NCBI GenBank assembly: GCA_947450095.1
Contig: CANFUF010000005.1
Span: forward strand, 1-64,000
Origin: Roseiflexaceae bacterium
Lineage (GTDB): Bacteria > Chloroflexota > Chloroflexia > Chloroflexales > Roseiflexaceae
Direction: 5' to 3'
DNA: 64,000 nt
In this document: positions 24,598-33,770 of the stretch, piece after piece
Numbering within the stretch: the first letter of the stretch is position 1
Layout of the letters: every line of letters starts with the position of its first letter
Made by a program: the position numbers and the translations under genes
The notes under the pieces: generated by a model
What the model was told of the DNA's origin: nothing
The model's input: only the letters and a program-made list of their open reading frames with translations
Databases searched by the model: none

Positions 24598-26952
24598 ATG
24601 ACTAATGAAGCAATGGGGAATATAGCCGGCGCCATTGATTACCCCCTCGTCGTGCTCGGCGAAATGGTCATCATGCCGCAAATGACGGTGCCCTTGCAGA
24701 TTGGTCAAGGCAAGTCGTTTCGCGCACTAGAAGTCGCTTGGGAAGCCCAACAACCGGTGTTGTTGATTTTTGTCCCCGAAGAAGTCATCGAACAATACAA
24801 AAGCGGCACCCCGCCACCGTTACCCACGGTTGGTGTCACCGCCCGTCTTGAAGAGTTCATGAAGCTTCCTGATGGGACTGCCCGGATTATCCTCGAAGGG
24901 CAACAACGGGCGCACATCGACGAGTTGTTGCAAAAAGAACCCCACTATCAGGTGCGCGCCCATGTGATTAGTGACGAAGTCGTGCTCAACATGGACGTCG
25001 AAGCCTTGATGGAAACGGTCAAACAACAAGTGGATGACTTTGTCGATCACCTTGGTGAAGTACCCCAAGAAGCGGTGGCTTTTGTGCGCCGCATCGACGC
25101 CCCCGGCCATTTGGCCGATATTGTTACCTATGCGCCAGCGTTTGATTTCAAAGAACGCCTCGCCGTGTTGACCGAACTCGACCCCGTGGCGCGCTTGCAC
25201 ATCGTCCACCGCATGTTGGCGCGGCATCTCGAATTGATGAAGATTCGCCAAAAAATCCAGCTCGACACCAAGGAAATCCTCGACCAAGGGCAAAAGGAAT
25301 ACTTCTTGCGTGAGCAAATCCGCGTGATTCGCCGTGAATTGGGCGAAGATGACGAGCTTGATGACCCGGTTGATGAACTCAAGAAAAAAATCCAAGCCAT
25401 GGTGGCGCCCGAATACGTGCGCGATCAAGCCATGCATGAATATCGCCGTCTGGCCCAACAAGGCCAAGGCAGCCCCGAAGCGGGCGTAATCCGCACCTAC
25501 ATCGATTGGTTGATGGCGTTGCCGTGGAACATGGAAGAACTGGCCGCCATCCACATGCACGATGCCCAACGCATCCTCGATGAAGACCATTACGGCCTCG
25601 AGAAAGTCAAAGAACGTATTCTGGAATACATTGCGGTGCGCAAATTGGTGGGTACCAAGATGCGATCACCGATTTTGTGTCTGGTTGGTCCGCCAGGAGT
25701 GGGCAAAACGTCGTTGGGGCGTTCGGTTGCCCGGGCCCTCGATCGCAAATTTGTACGGGTGAGCCTGGGTGGTGTACGTGACGAAGCTGAAATTCGTGGG
25801 CATCGCCGTACCTACATTGGCGCTATGCCGGGTCGCGTCATCCAAGGGATGAAGTCGGCCAAATCACGGGCAGCCGTGTTTGTGCTCGACGAAATTGACA
25901 AAGTGGGTCAAGACTTCCGTGGCGATCCGACGTCGGCATTGCTCGAGGTGCTTGACCCCGAACAAAACAGTGCCTTCTCGGATCATTACCTCGAAATCCC
26001 CTTCGATTTATCGCAGGTGGTGTTTGTGGCGACGGCCAATCAGCTCGACACCATCCCGGCGCCGTTGCGTGACCGGATGGAAATCATCGAGATGAGTGGC
26101 TATACCGAAGAAGAAAAACTAGGGATTGCCACGCGCTTTTTGATGCCCAAACAACGTGAAGCGCATGGTTTGACCGCGGAGAGCATCATCATCACTGATG
26201 CCGCCTTGTTGGCGGTGATTCAGGCGTATACCCGTGAATCGGGGGTTCGTTCGCTCGAGCGTGAAATCGCCACGATTTGTCGTAAAGTGGCTCGTCGGGT
26301 AGCTGACCTCGAAGTCGAAACCCCGCCGCTGACGCACGTGGATGTCGACCAAGTCAAAGACTACCTCGGCGTACCCCGCTATAGTTATGATTTGGCCGAG
26401 CTCCAAGACGAAGTGGGTGTGGCCACGGGAGCAGCTTGGACGTCGGTTGGTGGCGAAACCTTGTCGATCGAAGTCTTGTCGTTCAAAGGCAAGGGCGCAT
26501 TCCAACTTACGGGGCAACTGGGCGACGTGATGAAGGAATCGGCGCATGCGGCTATGAGTTATGCCCGGGCGCATGCCGATGAATTCGGCGTGCCAGGCAC
26601 CTTTTTTGATGACCACATCATCCACATCCACGTACCCGAAGGCGCCGTTCCCAAAGATGGCCCGTCGGCGGGGATTACCATGACCACGGCGCTGATTTCG
26701 GCGATGACGGGACGCAAAGTGCGCCGTGATGTGGCCATGACGGGTGAAGTGACCTTGCGGGGGAAGGTGTTGCCGATTGGTGGCTTAAAGGAAAAAACCT
26801 TGGCGGCGCATCGGGCCGGCATCAAAACCTTTATTTTGCCGTTCGCCAACACCAAAGACATCGCCGAACTGCCTCAGCGGATTCGTGATGAACTCGAGCT
26901 CATCCCCGTTTCGTCGATGGACGAAGTGTTGCGGATTGCCTTGCGGGCCTAA
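24598..26952 (+). CDS. lon: ATP-dependent protease Lon
   Basis: 784 residues. The N-terminal substrate-binding domain spans about 10-205, then a helical linker, AAA+ ATPase with Walker A GPPGVGKT (about 363-370) and Walker B VFVLDEIDKVG, and the protease domain with the catalytic dyad S690 (KDGPSAGIT) and K733 (GGLKEKTLAAHRAG), spaced exactly as in E. coli Lon. It degrades misfolded and regulatory proteins in the cytoplasm. A candidate operator dyad lies upstream and a strong bidirectional terminator downstream. Confidence 0.98.
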   Translation: MTNEAMGNIAGAIDYPLVVLGEMVIMPQMTVPLQIGQGKSFRALEVAWEAQQPVLLIFVPEEVIEQYKSGTPPPLPTVGVTARLEEFMKLPDGTARIILEGQQRAHIDELLQKEPHYQVRAHVISDEVVLNMDVEALMETVKQQVDDFVDHLGEVPQEAVAFVRRIDAPGHLADIVTYAPAFDFKERLAVLTELDPVARLHIVHRMLARHLELMKIRQKIQLDTKEILDQGQKEYFLREQIRVIRRELGEDDELDDPVDELKKKIQAMVAPEYVRDQAMHEYRRLAQQGQGSPEAGVIRTYIDWLMALPWNMEELAAIHMHDAQRILDEDHYGLEKVKERILEYIAVRKLVGTKMRSPILCLVGPPGVGKTSLGRSVARALDRKFVRVSLGGVRDEAEIRGHRRTYIGAMPGRVIQGMKSAKSRAAVFVLDEIDKVGQDFRGDPTSALLEVLDPEQNSAFSDHYLEIPFDLSQVVFVATANQLDTIPAPLRDRMEIIEMSGYTEEEKLGIATRFLMPKQREAHGLTAESIIITDAALLAVIQAYTRESGVRSLEREIATICRKVARRVADLEVETPPLTHVDVDQVKDYLGVPRYSYDLAELQDEVGVATGAAWTSVGGETLSIEVLSFKGKGAFQLTGQLGDVMKESAHAAMSYARAHADEFGVPGTFFDDHIIHIHVPEGAVPKDGPSAGITMTTALISAMTGRKVRRDVAMTGEVTLRGKVLPIGGLKEKTLAAHRAGIKTFILPFANTKDIAELPQRIRDELELIPVSSMDEVLRIALRA

Positions 26953-26960
26953 GTAGATGT

Positions 26961-26997
26961 AAAACTGCGCGCTGCCAAACGGCAGCGCGCAGTTTTT
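26961..26997. terminator. Strong bidirectional Rho-independent terminator (lon / pspC-like)
   Basis: A 16-base-pair stem with loop AAAC: arms AAAACTGCGCGCTGCC (26961-26976) and its complement (26981-26996), ending in T runs on both strands. It lies 8 bases after the lon stop and 24 bases after the converging PspC-like gene. Confidence 0.93.
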
Positions 26998-27020
26998 GGC
27001 TTATTCACCCATAGCCGCCC

Positions 27021-27404
27021 TTATTTTTTTTGCCCAAATAAAAAAATACCGCCAATAATCAAGAGCACGGGTACGGCAAAGCGCCAGACTTGCGGTCCAA
27101 ACAACAAACTGACCAGCAAATAAACCCCTACTAACATGAGTACCAAGCCGACCCACGATCGGTTTTTGGAGGTTTCGTCATAGGCGAAGTGGTAGGGCTG
27201 GATGACCATGCCGATGGGTTCGAGGGGCATAATCATCCACAATACAAAGTAAGCGAGTAACCCTGTACCGAAGCCAATTACCAAAATCAAGAAAATCAAG
27301 CGAATAATCCAGGCATCGACGCCCAAGGCGCGGGCGATGCCACTGGCAACGCCAGCAATCATATAGTCATCGCGCCGGCGAAAAAATCGCGTTTGTACGT
27401 TCAT
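27021..27404 (-). CDS. PspC-domain membrane protein
   Basis: 127 residues with GGGAGGT upstream of the ATG. The PspC domain spans about 6-62: FFRRRDDYMIAGVASGIARALGVDAWIIRLIFLILVI, with one helix near 32-58 (FVLWMIMPLEP follows). Two further hydrophobic segments (about 84-104 and 107-122) end the protein, as in the PspC plus DUF-type C-terminal pair common in Gram-positive and Chloroflexota genomes. Family members sense or protect membrane integrity in the phage-shock response. No pspA is adjacent. It is monocistronic and convergent with lon. Confidence 0.88.
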   Translation of the reverse strand: MNVQTRFFRRRDDYMIAGVASGIARALGVDAWIIRLIFLILVIGFGTGLLAYFVLWMIMPLEPIGMVIQPYHFAYDETSKNRSWVGLVLMLVGVYLLVSLLFGPQVWRFAVPVLLIIGGIFLFGQKK

Positions 27405-27476
27405 TTGCGACCTCCCAATCGTAGTAATATTGGCGCATATGACGCCTCGATTTGGCCGATGGTTGCACCGTGACGA

Positions 27477-28904
27477 CTAACTCAAATTGATGACCATCAG
27501 CTTGGGCTCAGTCATTTCTTCGATGGCGTAGCGCACCCCTTCACGCCCAGTGCCGGAGTTTTTGACACCGCCATAGGGCATGGGGTCGAGGCGCCAGGTG
27601 GGCATGTCGTTGATGATGACCCCGCCGACCTCGAGTTGATCATAGGCGGCGTAGATACGCCCAATATCGCGGGTAAATACGGCGGCTTGCAAGCCAAAGT
27701 CACTATGGTTGACGGCGGCAATGGCATCATCAAAAGTATCGTAGGGCTGTACGGTGACTACTGGTGCAAAGACTTCGCGACAATTGACATTGAGGTCGGC
27801 AGTTGCATCGGCAATCACCGTGGGCGTGACAATGCCGTTGCTGACGCTACCTCCCGTGAGGAATGTCGCCCCAGCTGCCCGGGCTTGGTCAAACCATTCA
27901 CTGATGCGCTGGGCTTCGCTGGGGTTGATGAGGGCACTGAGGTCGGCTTTTTCGTCGAGGGGATGTCCGATTACCAGCGCATTTACCCCAGCCACCAAGG
28001 CTGCCACGAATTGGGCATAGACGCTCCGTTGTACAAAAATCCGTTGCACGCTAATACAACTTTGGCCGGCGTAGTTAAATCCCCCCGCCACACAGCGCGT
28101 GGCGGCGTCGGCGATATTGGCGTCGTCGTGGACGATGACGCCGGCATTACCACCCAGCTCGAGGGTGACTTTTTTGCGGCCTGCTTGACTGCGCAACCCC
28201 CAACCCACTGCCGGTGACCCGGTAAAGGTCAGCATGGCGACCCGCTCGTCGCGAATCAAGGCACTGGCATCACGACTATTCATCGGCAGCACACTGATGG
28301 CGGCGCTGGGCCAGCCGGCAGCGACGATGATTTCGCCCAAAATAAGGGCCGCGGTAGGGGTTTGCGAGGCTGGTTTGAGCACGATGGGGCAGCCGGCGGC
28401 CATGGCGGGGGCCACTTTGTGGGCCACCAAATTGAGCGGGAAGTTGAAGGGCGAAATCGCCCCAATCACCCCGATGGGGAAGCGCCGTACCATGGCGTGG
28501 CGCCCTTCGCCCCCCGGGGCGCGGTCGAGCCGCAAGACTTCGTCGTGACTCTGGCTACATTCGTCGGCAGCGGTCTGGAAGGTGGTAATGGCCCGTTGCA
28601 CTTCGCCGCGCGCTTGGCGGATGGGTTTACCCGCTTCGAGGGCAATCACTTGGGCTAATTCGTCACTTCGGGCCTGTAATTGTGTTGCTACTGCGCGCAA
28701 AATCGTGGCGCGCTGATGGGCGGCGAGTTGTTTGGTCTGCGCAAAGGCTTGATGGGCTGCCGCAATAGCCTGATCGAGGTGGACTTCACCGGCGCGCCAC
28801 AGCGTCGTCACGGGCTGGGTATCGTACGGGCAGGTCACGGTATAACTGTCGGCGCTGGTGGTTGCGACTCCAGCCAGCAAAAAAGGTCGAGGTGCAGTAG
28901 TCAT
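27477..28904 (-). CDS. NAD(P)-dependent aldehyde dehydrogenase
   Basis: 475 residues. Catalytic residues are visible: N154 in SPFNFPLN, E249 in LELGGN and C283 in GQSCIS; the cofactor loop is FTGSPAVG near 227-234. The sequence resembles the lactaldehyde/glyceraldehyde-3-phosphate (non-phosphorylating) or phosphonoacetaldehyde dehydrogenase branch (AHKVAPAMAAGCPIVLKPASQTP), so small hydroxy- or sugar-derived aldehydes are likely substrates. It is probably transcribed alone: a TATAAT at 28940-28945 on the minus strand lies just beyond the upstream terminator stem. Confidence 0.92.
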   Translation of the reverse strand: MTTAPRPFLLAGVATTSADSYTVTCPYDTQPVTTLWRAGEVHLDQAIAAAHQAFAQTKQLAAHQRATILRAVATQLQARSDELAQVIALEAGKPIRQARGEVQRAITTFQTAADECSQSHDEVLRLDRAPGGEGRHAMVRRFPIGVIGAISPFNFPLNLVAHKVAPAMAAGCPIVLKPASQTPTAALILGEIIVAAGWPSAAISVLPMNSRDASALIRDERVAMLTFTGSPAVGWGLRSQAGRKKVTLELGGNAGVIVHDDANIADAATRCVAGGFNYAGQSCISVQRIFVQRSVYAQFVAALVAGVNALVIGHPLDEKADLSALINPSEAQRISEWFDQARAAGATFLTGGSVSNGIVTPTVIADATADLNVNCREVFAPVVTVQPYDTFDDAIAAVNHSDFGLQAAVFTRDIGRIYAAYDQLEVGGVIINDMPTWRLDPMPYGGVKNSGTGREGVRYAIEEMTEPKLMVINLS

Positions 28905-28949
28905 AGCTGTTCCTTGGACTGGTATAAAGAGATAGCGTCATTATAGTAG

Positions 28950-28986
28950 AATCCACCCCTATCCATACGCTGGATAGGGGTGGATT
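28950..28986 (-). terminator. Terminator hairpin after the M1 peptidase cassette
   Basis: Perfect 16-base-pair stem (28950-28965 and 28971-28986) with a 5-base loop TACGC. It lies 17 bases past the stop of the last M1 gene on the minus strand. The following bases are CTACTATAAT rather than a T run, and double as the -10 of the aldehyde dehydrogenase gene. Confidence 0.7.
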
Positions 28987-29002
28987 GGGTGATGGTAGTG
29001 AT

Positions 29003-30478
29003 TTATTTGGCGAGCACCCATTGGTTGTAGAGCGGGAGTAGGTCACAGCCACAGCTGGTTTGGGCGGCGCGCACAAAGGCCATGCCATCAACGAGCCCGT
29101 ACCGATTGGTGGTGTAGTAGTTGCGGATGGCGGCAGTGAATTTTGCTGCGCCGATTTTGGTGCGGATGGCATCGAAGTAGAGTGCGGCTTTGGAATAGGA
29201 CAAGACACCATAACTGTAGTCGGTCATGCTGTTGATGGGGCGATCAATGGCGCCATCACCGTTTTGCGCTTTGAGGTCGTTATAATCGGCGACAAAGATG
29301 CTTTTTTCGTTGGCACCGGCTGCGGCGCCATGCAAGGCTTCTTGGTAGAGTACTTGGCTGTAGCTTGCAAAGCCTTCATCGACCCAGGCGTGGTTTTGGA
29401 CATCGTTGCCGATGACTCCATAAAACCATTGATGGGCAACTTCGTGGATGATGAGGCTTTCGAAATCTGCTGAGGTGGTAAAGAATGGTTGTTCGATCAA
29501 AATGAACCCGGGGAACTCCACGCCTTCGAATGAACCGGCATTGAGGTTGACGATGTCGAGTTCGTTATAGGGGTATTGACCGTAGGTGGTGTTGTAAAAA
29601 TGGAGCGATTGGCTGGCGTATTTGAGGGCTGCTTGACCAGCGGTGAGTTTGCCGTTGGGATAATAGACGCTGATTTTGGTACCGTCTACCGTCGCATTGA
29701 TGCTCGCGAGCTTGGTGGCAGTGAGCGCAAAGTCACGTTGCAGGCCACTCACTATGCGCACTGTTTGGGTGGTACCCACTTTGCTGGATGTCGTGTTTGT
29801 ACCGGTACTCACGATGGTGTGCGTGGTCGGGGCAGTGATGCTGACATCGTAATAGGCGGCGGTGCTGGTGACCAAATCACCCGTGGTATTGGGAACGGCT
29901 ACATCCCATACGCCGTTGCTGTTGTTGGCAAGCAGTGGATAGGCTGATGCCAACGACATGGTCTGACCATCTTGGTAGAGCGTGCCATAGAGTGATGATC
30001 CATTGCTGCCAGGGGCGGTGGTGACGAAATTAAGGACTACACTGACTTGGGCGCCGTTGGCGATGGGAGTGGCGAGGTCTAGTCGAGCCAAATAGCGATT
30101 GGCTTCGGTTTTGACCACAACAGTTGCACCGTTGACGGTTGCACTACTAATCGCCAAACTGCCGCCGACATCTGACAAATTGGGGAAGAGGCGGAAGTAG
30201 AGTTTGGTGAAGGTGGCGCCACTTTGATTGCGAAACGTGAGCGTTTGGATAGCTTGCCAGGTACGTTTGCTGGGGTCAATTGTCCCCACAATTCGGTAGA
30301 GTGGCACATCGGGGTGGCTGGCAATATCAGCTCGGGCACTCGTATGCATTGCTAATTGTTGATCAGCCGCCGGGTCGACTACCTTGGCTTGGGCATGGAC
30401 GAATGCGGGAATCAATAGGAATGCGCACGTCAATAGTGTGAGGAAACGAGCCATTTGTGATAGTACGTTGTGTTGCAT
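29003..30478 (-). CDS. Exported M1-family zinc metallopeptidase, copy 1
   Basis: 491 residues from the ATG at 30478 (AGGCGG upstream); the longer frame runs into heptamer repeats. A Sec signal peptide (about 1-29, ending VHAQA) targets it for export. An N-terminal beta domain (about 45-245) carries RDVPLYRI-like and LYFRLFPNLSD motifs, and the catalytic domain has the exopeptidase-type GSFEGVEFPG (315-324) and HEVAH (345-349) with the third zinc ligand E368 18 residues later. It lacks the large C-terminal domains of PepN. The C-terminus ends CGCDLLPLYNQWVLAK. It is the third and last of three tandem paralogues and is followed by a terminator. Confidence 0.9.
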   Translation of the reverse strand: MQHNVLSQMARFLTLLTCAFLLIPAFVHAQAKVVDPAADQQLAMHTSARADIASHPDVPLYRIVGTIDPSKRTWQAIQTLTFRNQSGATFTKLYFRLFPNLSDVGGSLAISSATVNGATVVVKTEANRYLARLDLATPIANGAQVSVVLNFVTTAPGSNGSSLYGTLYQDGQTMSLASAYPLLANNSNGVWDVAVPNTTGDLVTSTAAYYDVSITAPTTHTIVSTGTNTTSSKVGTTQTVRIVSGLQRDFALTATKLASINATVDGTKISVYYPNGKLTAGQAALKYASQSLHFYNTTYGQYPYNELDIVNLNAGSFEGVEFPGFILIEQPFFTTSADFESLIIHEVAHQWFYGVIGNDVQNHAWVDEGFASYSQVLYQEALHGAAAGANEKSIFVADYNDLKAQNGDGAIDRPINSMTDYSYGVLSYSKAALYFDAIRTKIGAAKFTAAIRNYYTTNRYGLVDGMAFVRAAQTSCGCDLLPLYNQWVLAK

Positions 30479-30550
30479 TGATTCCGCCTTTTTTACATAA
30501 TAATCAGATATATAAAAAGACGGAATCAAGGGGTGATTTTGTTCCATTAA

Positions 30551-30618
30551 TGAAGTAGGAAGTAGGAAGTAGGAAGTAGGAAGTATGAAGTATGAAGTAG
30601 GAAGCTGAAGTAGGAAGT
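30551..30618. repeat. Heptamer tandem repeat between M1 genes
   Basis: About nine tandem 7-base units of GAAGTAG/GAAGTAT type, upstream of M1 copy 1. The same heptamers separate the palindromes at 22.6-23.0 kb. The remaining bases of this gap (30479-30550 and 30619-30695) hold the ribosome site of copy 1 and a low-complexity CTCTGCGTCCTCTGTGTGC stretch, with no gene. Confidence 0.9.
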
Positions 30619-30695
30619 GTGGCAGACATTCATCGGCGCACAACAATCAAAAACTATCTCTGCGTCCTCTGTGTGCCCTGTGCGAGATAAATGGG

Positions 30696-32210
30696 TTATT
30701 CCCCTAACACCCATTGGTTATAGAGCGGCTGGATATTGCAGTTGCAGGCCGATTGGGCTGCTGCCAAAAACGCCGTACCATCAACGATGGCATAGCGATT
30801 GTTGGTGTAGTAGGTTTTGAGTGCTTGGGCAAAGGCTTGCTCGCCGATCTGGGTACGGACGGCGTCGATATACAAGGCTCCTTTGTAGTAGGCAATCAGT
30901 CCATAGGTGTCTTCGTCGAATGCGTCGATGGGGGTATCGAGTTTGAAATCAACATTCGTGTCACGGATTTGATCATAATCGGATGAAAAATTTTGGATTT
31001 CGTTGCGCCCGGCCTCTGCACCATGTACCGCATCGGCATACAGTACTTGGGTGTAGGTAGTCATACTTTCATCGACCCAGGCTCGTTGTTGTACATCGTT
31101 GCCGATGACATTATAAAACCATTGATGCCCCACTTCGTGGACCACGAGGTCTTCGAAATCAGATTGGCTGTCGAAGGATGATTGGGCATACATTACAATC
31201 CCTGGGTATTCGATGCCTTCAAATGAACCCGCATTACTGGTCACCATGTCGAGTTCGTTGTAGGGGTATTGGCCAATGGTTGTATTGAATAAATGCAACG
31301 CAGTGCTGGCATATCCCAAGGCTAGATTGGCACCATCGATATCGTCGTTGGGGTAATACATGCTAATGGTGGTGCCATCAACCACCGCACTGACATGCGG
31401 ATTGTTGGTCACTGACAGCATAAAGTCGCGTTGTAGCCCACTAACCACCCGAATAGTCTGAGTGGCGTCGGTTTTGTTGGTGGTGGTGGCAGTGCCAGTA
31501 CTGACGAGCGAATACGTGTTGGGGATAGTTGTAGTTACGTCATACATTGCTACTGGGCTGGTGACAAGGTCGCCGTTACTATCGGGGATTGCCAAGTCCC
31601 ATGCACCAGCTTGGGTGTTGGCGAGCAGTGGGTATGCCGTGGGCAATGATAGGCTGTGTTTATCAAAATATAACGTACCAAATAAATCGTCACCACCTTT
31701 GTTTGGTACGGTAGTGACAAAATCTAATGTGACCATGGTAGTCGCATCAATGGCAATTGGTGTAGGTAAATCGATGCGTGCAATATAACGATCCGCTTCG
31801 TATTGGACGGTGGCCGCGGTGTCATTGACTTGGACTGCACTAATCGTCAAATCGCCCCCCATATCAGCGAGGTTAGGATATAGGCGAAAGTATAAACGAT
31901 CAAGTACGGCTCCACTATGATTGACAAATGTCACCGTTTGATGCGCTTGCCAGGTTAACCCTTTGGGATTGATTGTGCCACTAATTTGGTAAAAAGGTAC
32001 GTCGCGGTGGGCGTCGATATCACTAACGGTGCTTTCGTGCATGGCGAGGCGTTGATCGTCACGGGGGTCTGCGGTAGTGGTTTCTGACCCTTTCAGTTGC
32101 GCTACTAGCGACGGGTTTGTTGTAGTTGCTTTAGTATTGCTCCCACACGCACCGAGGATGAGCGCGATTATCGCAATCCATAGTAGCCGTATTGACAAAG
32201 AACGATGCAT
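30696..32210 (-). CDS. M1-family zinc metallopeptidase lipoprotein, copy 2
   Basis: 504 residues. The signal sequence ends in the lipobox LGAC with C22 as the lipidated residue, so unlike its two neighbours this copy should be anchored on the outer membrane face. The motif order is the same: LYFRLYPNLADMGGD, GSFEGIEYPG (328-337), HEVGH (358-362) and E381. The C-terminus is CNCNIQPLYNQWVLGE. It lies 93 bases after copy 3 and 217 before copy 1 (coding order 3-2-1). Sequence similarity along the whole length shows gene duplication with diversified localisation. Likely action is cleavage of extracellular peptides; the exact peptide preference is unknown. Confidence 0.9.
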   Translation of the reverse strand: MHRSLSIRLLWIAIIALILGACGSNTKATTTNPSLVAQLKGSETTTADPRDDQRLAMHESTVSDIDAHRDVPFYQISGTINPKGLTWQAHQTVTFVNHSGAVLDRLYFRLYPNLADMGGDLTISAVQVNDTAATVQYEADRYIARIDLPTPIAIDATTMVTLDFVTTVPNKGGDDLFGTLYFDKHSLSLPTAYPLLANTQAGAWDLAIPDSNGDLVTSPVAMYDVTTTIPNTYSLVSTGTATTTNKTDATQTIRVVSGLQRDFMLSVTNNPHVSAVVDGTTISMYYPNDDIDGANLALGYASTALHLFNTTIGQYPYNELDMVTSNAGSFEGIEYPGIVMYAQSSFDSQSDFEDLVVHEVGHQWFYNVIGNDVQQRAWVDESMTTYTQVLYADAVHGAEAGRNEIQNFSSDYDQIRDTNVDFKLDTPIDAFDEDTYGLIAYYKGALYIDAVRTQIGEQAFAQALKTYYTNNRYAIVDGTAFLAAAQSACNCNIQPLYNQWVLGE

Positions 32211-32303
32211 GAATTGATATGCTTTCTATGATAAAAATAACGCAGGGTATAGACTATCTTATACGAAATGTTGTTCCAATGATAGCAATATAAAAATTGC
32301 TTG

Positions 32304-33770
32304 TTATTGTCCTAACACCCAGTGAGTGTATAACGGCTGAATATCGCAGGTGCAGGCTGATTTTACGGCGCTCACAAATGCGGTACCATCGACGACCTCG
32401 TAGCGATGCGCGGTGTAATAATCATGCACGGCATGCGCAAATACATCTGGGCCAACTTGGGCTCGTATTGCATCGAGATAGAGCGCTGCTTTGGCATAGG
32501 CCAGTACGTTATAGCTGTACAACGTGAATGTGCGCATGTGCTGGTCGATGGCGCCATCGCTATGGTGGGCTTGAAGCTTGGTATATTGGGCAACAAAGCC
32601 ATCGCGTTCGATGGTGGCGGCTGATGCGCCCCAGATTTTTTCGCGGTACAACAGTTGGGCATAGGTGGCAAAACTTTCGTCGACCCAGGCATGGCTTTGT
32701 ACGTCATTGCCGACAACGTTGTAGAACCACTGGTGGGCGATTTCGTGCGCCACAATGCTCTCAAAAAACCACGCTTTGACAAATAAGCGTTGATCAAACA
32801 ACAATAAGCCTGGGTATTCGACGCCATAAAACGTCCCGGCATCTACTGCCACCATGTCGAGCTCGTTGTAGGGGTATTGCCCAAATAGACCGTTATAGAG
32901 ATGGACCGCTTGGCGCGCAAATCTGAGCGCCAATTGTCCACCCCGTGCATTACCATTGGGGTAATAGACATTGAGGGTGGTGCCATCGATGGTGGTACTA
33001 ACATGCGCAAGGGTGGTGGCAACCACCATGAAATCACGCTGGAGCCCGCTCACGACATGGATTTGTTGATTTGTGGCGGTGCGGGTGCTACTCGTGGCGG
33101 TGCCGGTGGTGACGATGCTATACCCGAGTGGTGCAGTGATGGTGACGTCGTACACGGCGACAGGACTATTTACTAAGTCACCTTTGGTGTCGGGTACGTC
33201 GATTTCCCAGATACCCGCCGGATTATTGGCGAGTAATGGATAGGCAGACGCCAGCGCTAAGTTTTGACTGTCGTGATTAAACGCCCCATACAAGCTCTGC
33301 CCTACGTTATCAGGGACGGTGGTAACAAAATCAAGCGTGGTGCTTATTTGCGCACCGGCAACGAGTGGCGTGGGTAAGTCTAGTCGTGCCAAGTAGCGAT
33401 TGGCTTCGTATTGTACCGGCACGCTGACGCCCGCCACACTCGCTGCGGTAATCGTTAAATCGCCACCCAAATCGGGCAAGTTGGGGAAAAGCCGGAAATA
33501 GAGTTTGTCGAGGGTGACGCCACTCTGATTGGTGTAGGTGAGGGTTTGTTGCCCTTGCCAGGTACGCGCTACCGGGTCAATGGTGCTGATAATCTGATAG
33601 CGGGGTACCGTTGCATGACTGGCAATGTCATCACGGGCACTGCTGTGCATCGCCGCCCGTTGATCGGATTGCACATCAGTCGTGAGTGTTGCTACCGTTT
33701 GGGCATGACTCATCGCAGGAATTCCGAATAGCAGACCGATTACAAGCCACATCCACAGCGATTTCACCAC
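32304..33770 (-). CDS. Exported M1-family zinc metallopeptidase, copy 3
   Basis: 488 residues from the GTG at 33770, six bases after GGAGG; a second GTG at 33767 overlaps the previous stop as GTGA and is equally possible, while the TTG at 33776 directly abuts the ribosome site and is rejected. A signal peptide ends near SHAQT. Catalytic elements are GTFYGVEYPG (about 312-321), HEIAH (342-346) and E365; the conserved glutamate of the FEG motif is a tyrosine here. The C-terminus is CTCDIQPLYTHWVLGQ. Its start overlaps the end of the hydrolase-membrane fusion, so the two are translationally coupled. Confidence 0.9.
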   Translation of the reverse strand: MVKSLWMWLVIGLLFGIPAMSHAQTVATLTTDVQSDQRAAMHSSARDDIASHATVPRYQIISTIDPVARTWQGQQTLTYTNQSGVTLDKLYFRLFPNLPDLGGDLTITAASVAGVSVPVQYEANRYLARLDLPTPLVAGAQISTTLDFVTTVPDNVGQSLYGAFNHDSQNLALASAYPLLANNPAGIWEIDVPDTKGDLVNSPVAVYDVTITAPLGYSIVTTGTATSSTRTATNQQIHVVSGLQRDFMVVATTLAHVSTTIDGTTLNVYYPNGNARGGQLALRFARQAVHLYNGLFGQYPYNELDMVAVDAGTFYGVEYPGLLLFDQRLFVKAWFFESIVAHEIAHQWFYNVVGNDVQSHAWVDESFATYAQLLYREKIWGASAATIERDGFVAQYTKLQAHHSDGAIDQHMRTFTLYSYNVLAYAKAALYLDAIRAQVGPDVFAHAVHDYYTAHRYEVVDGTAFVSAVKSACTCDIQPLYTHWVLGQ

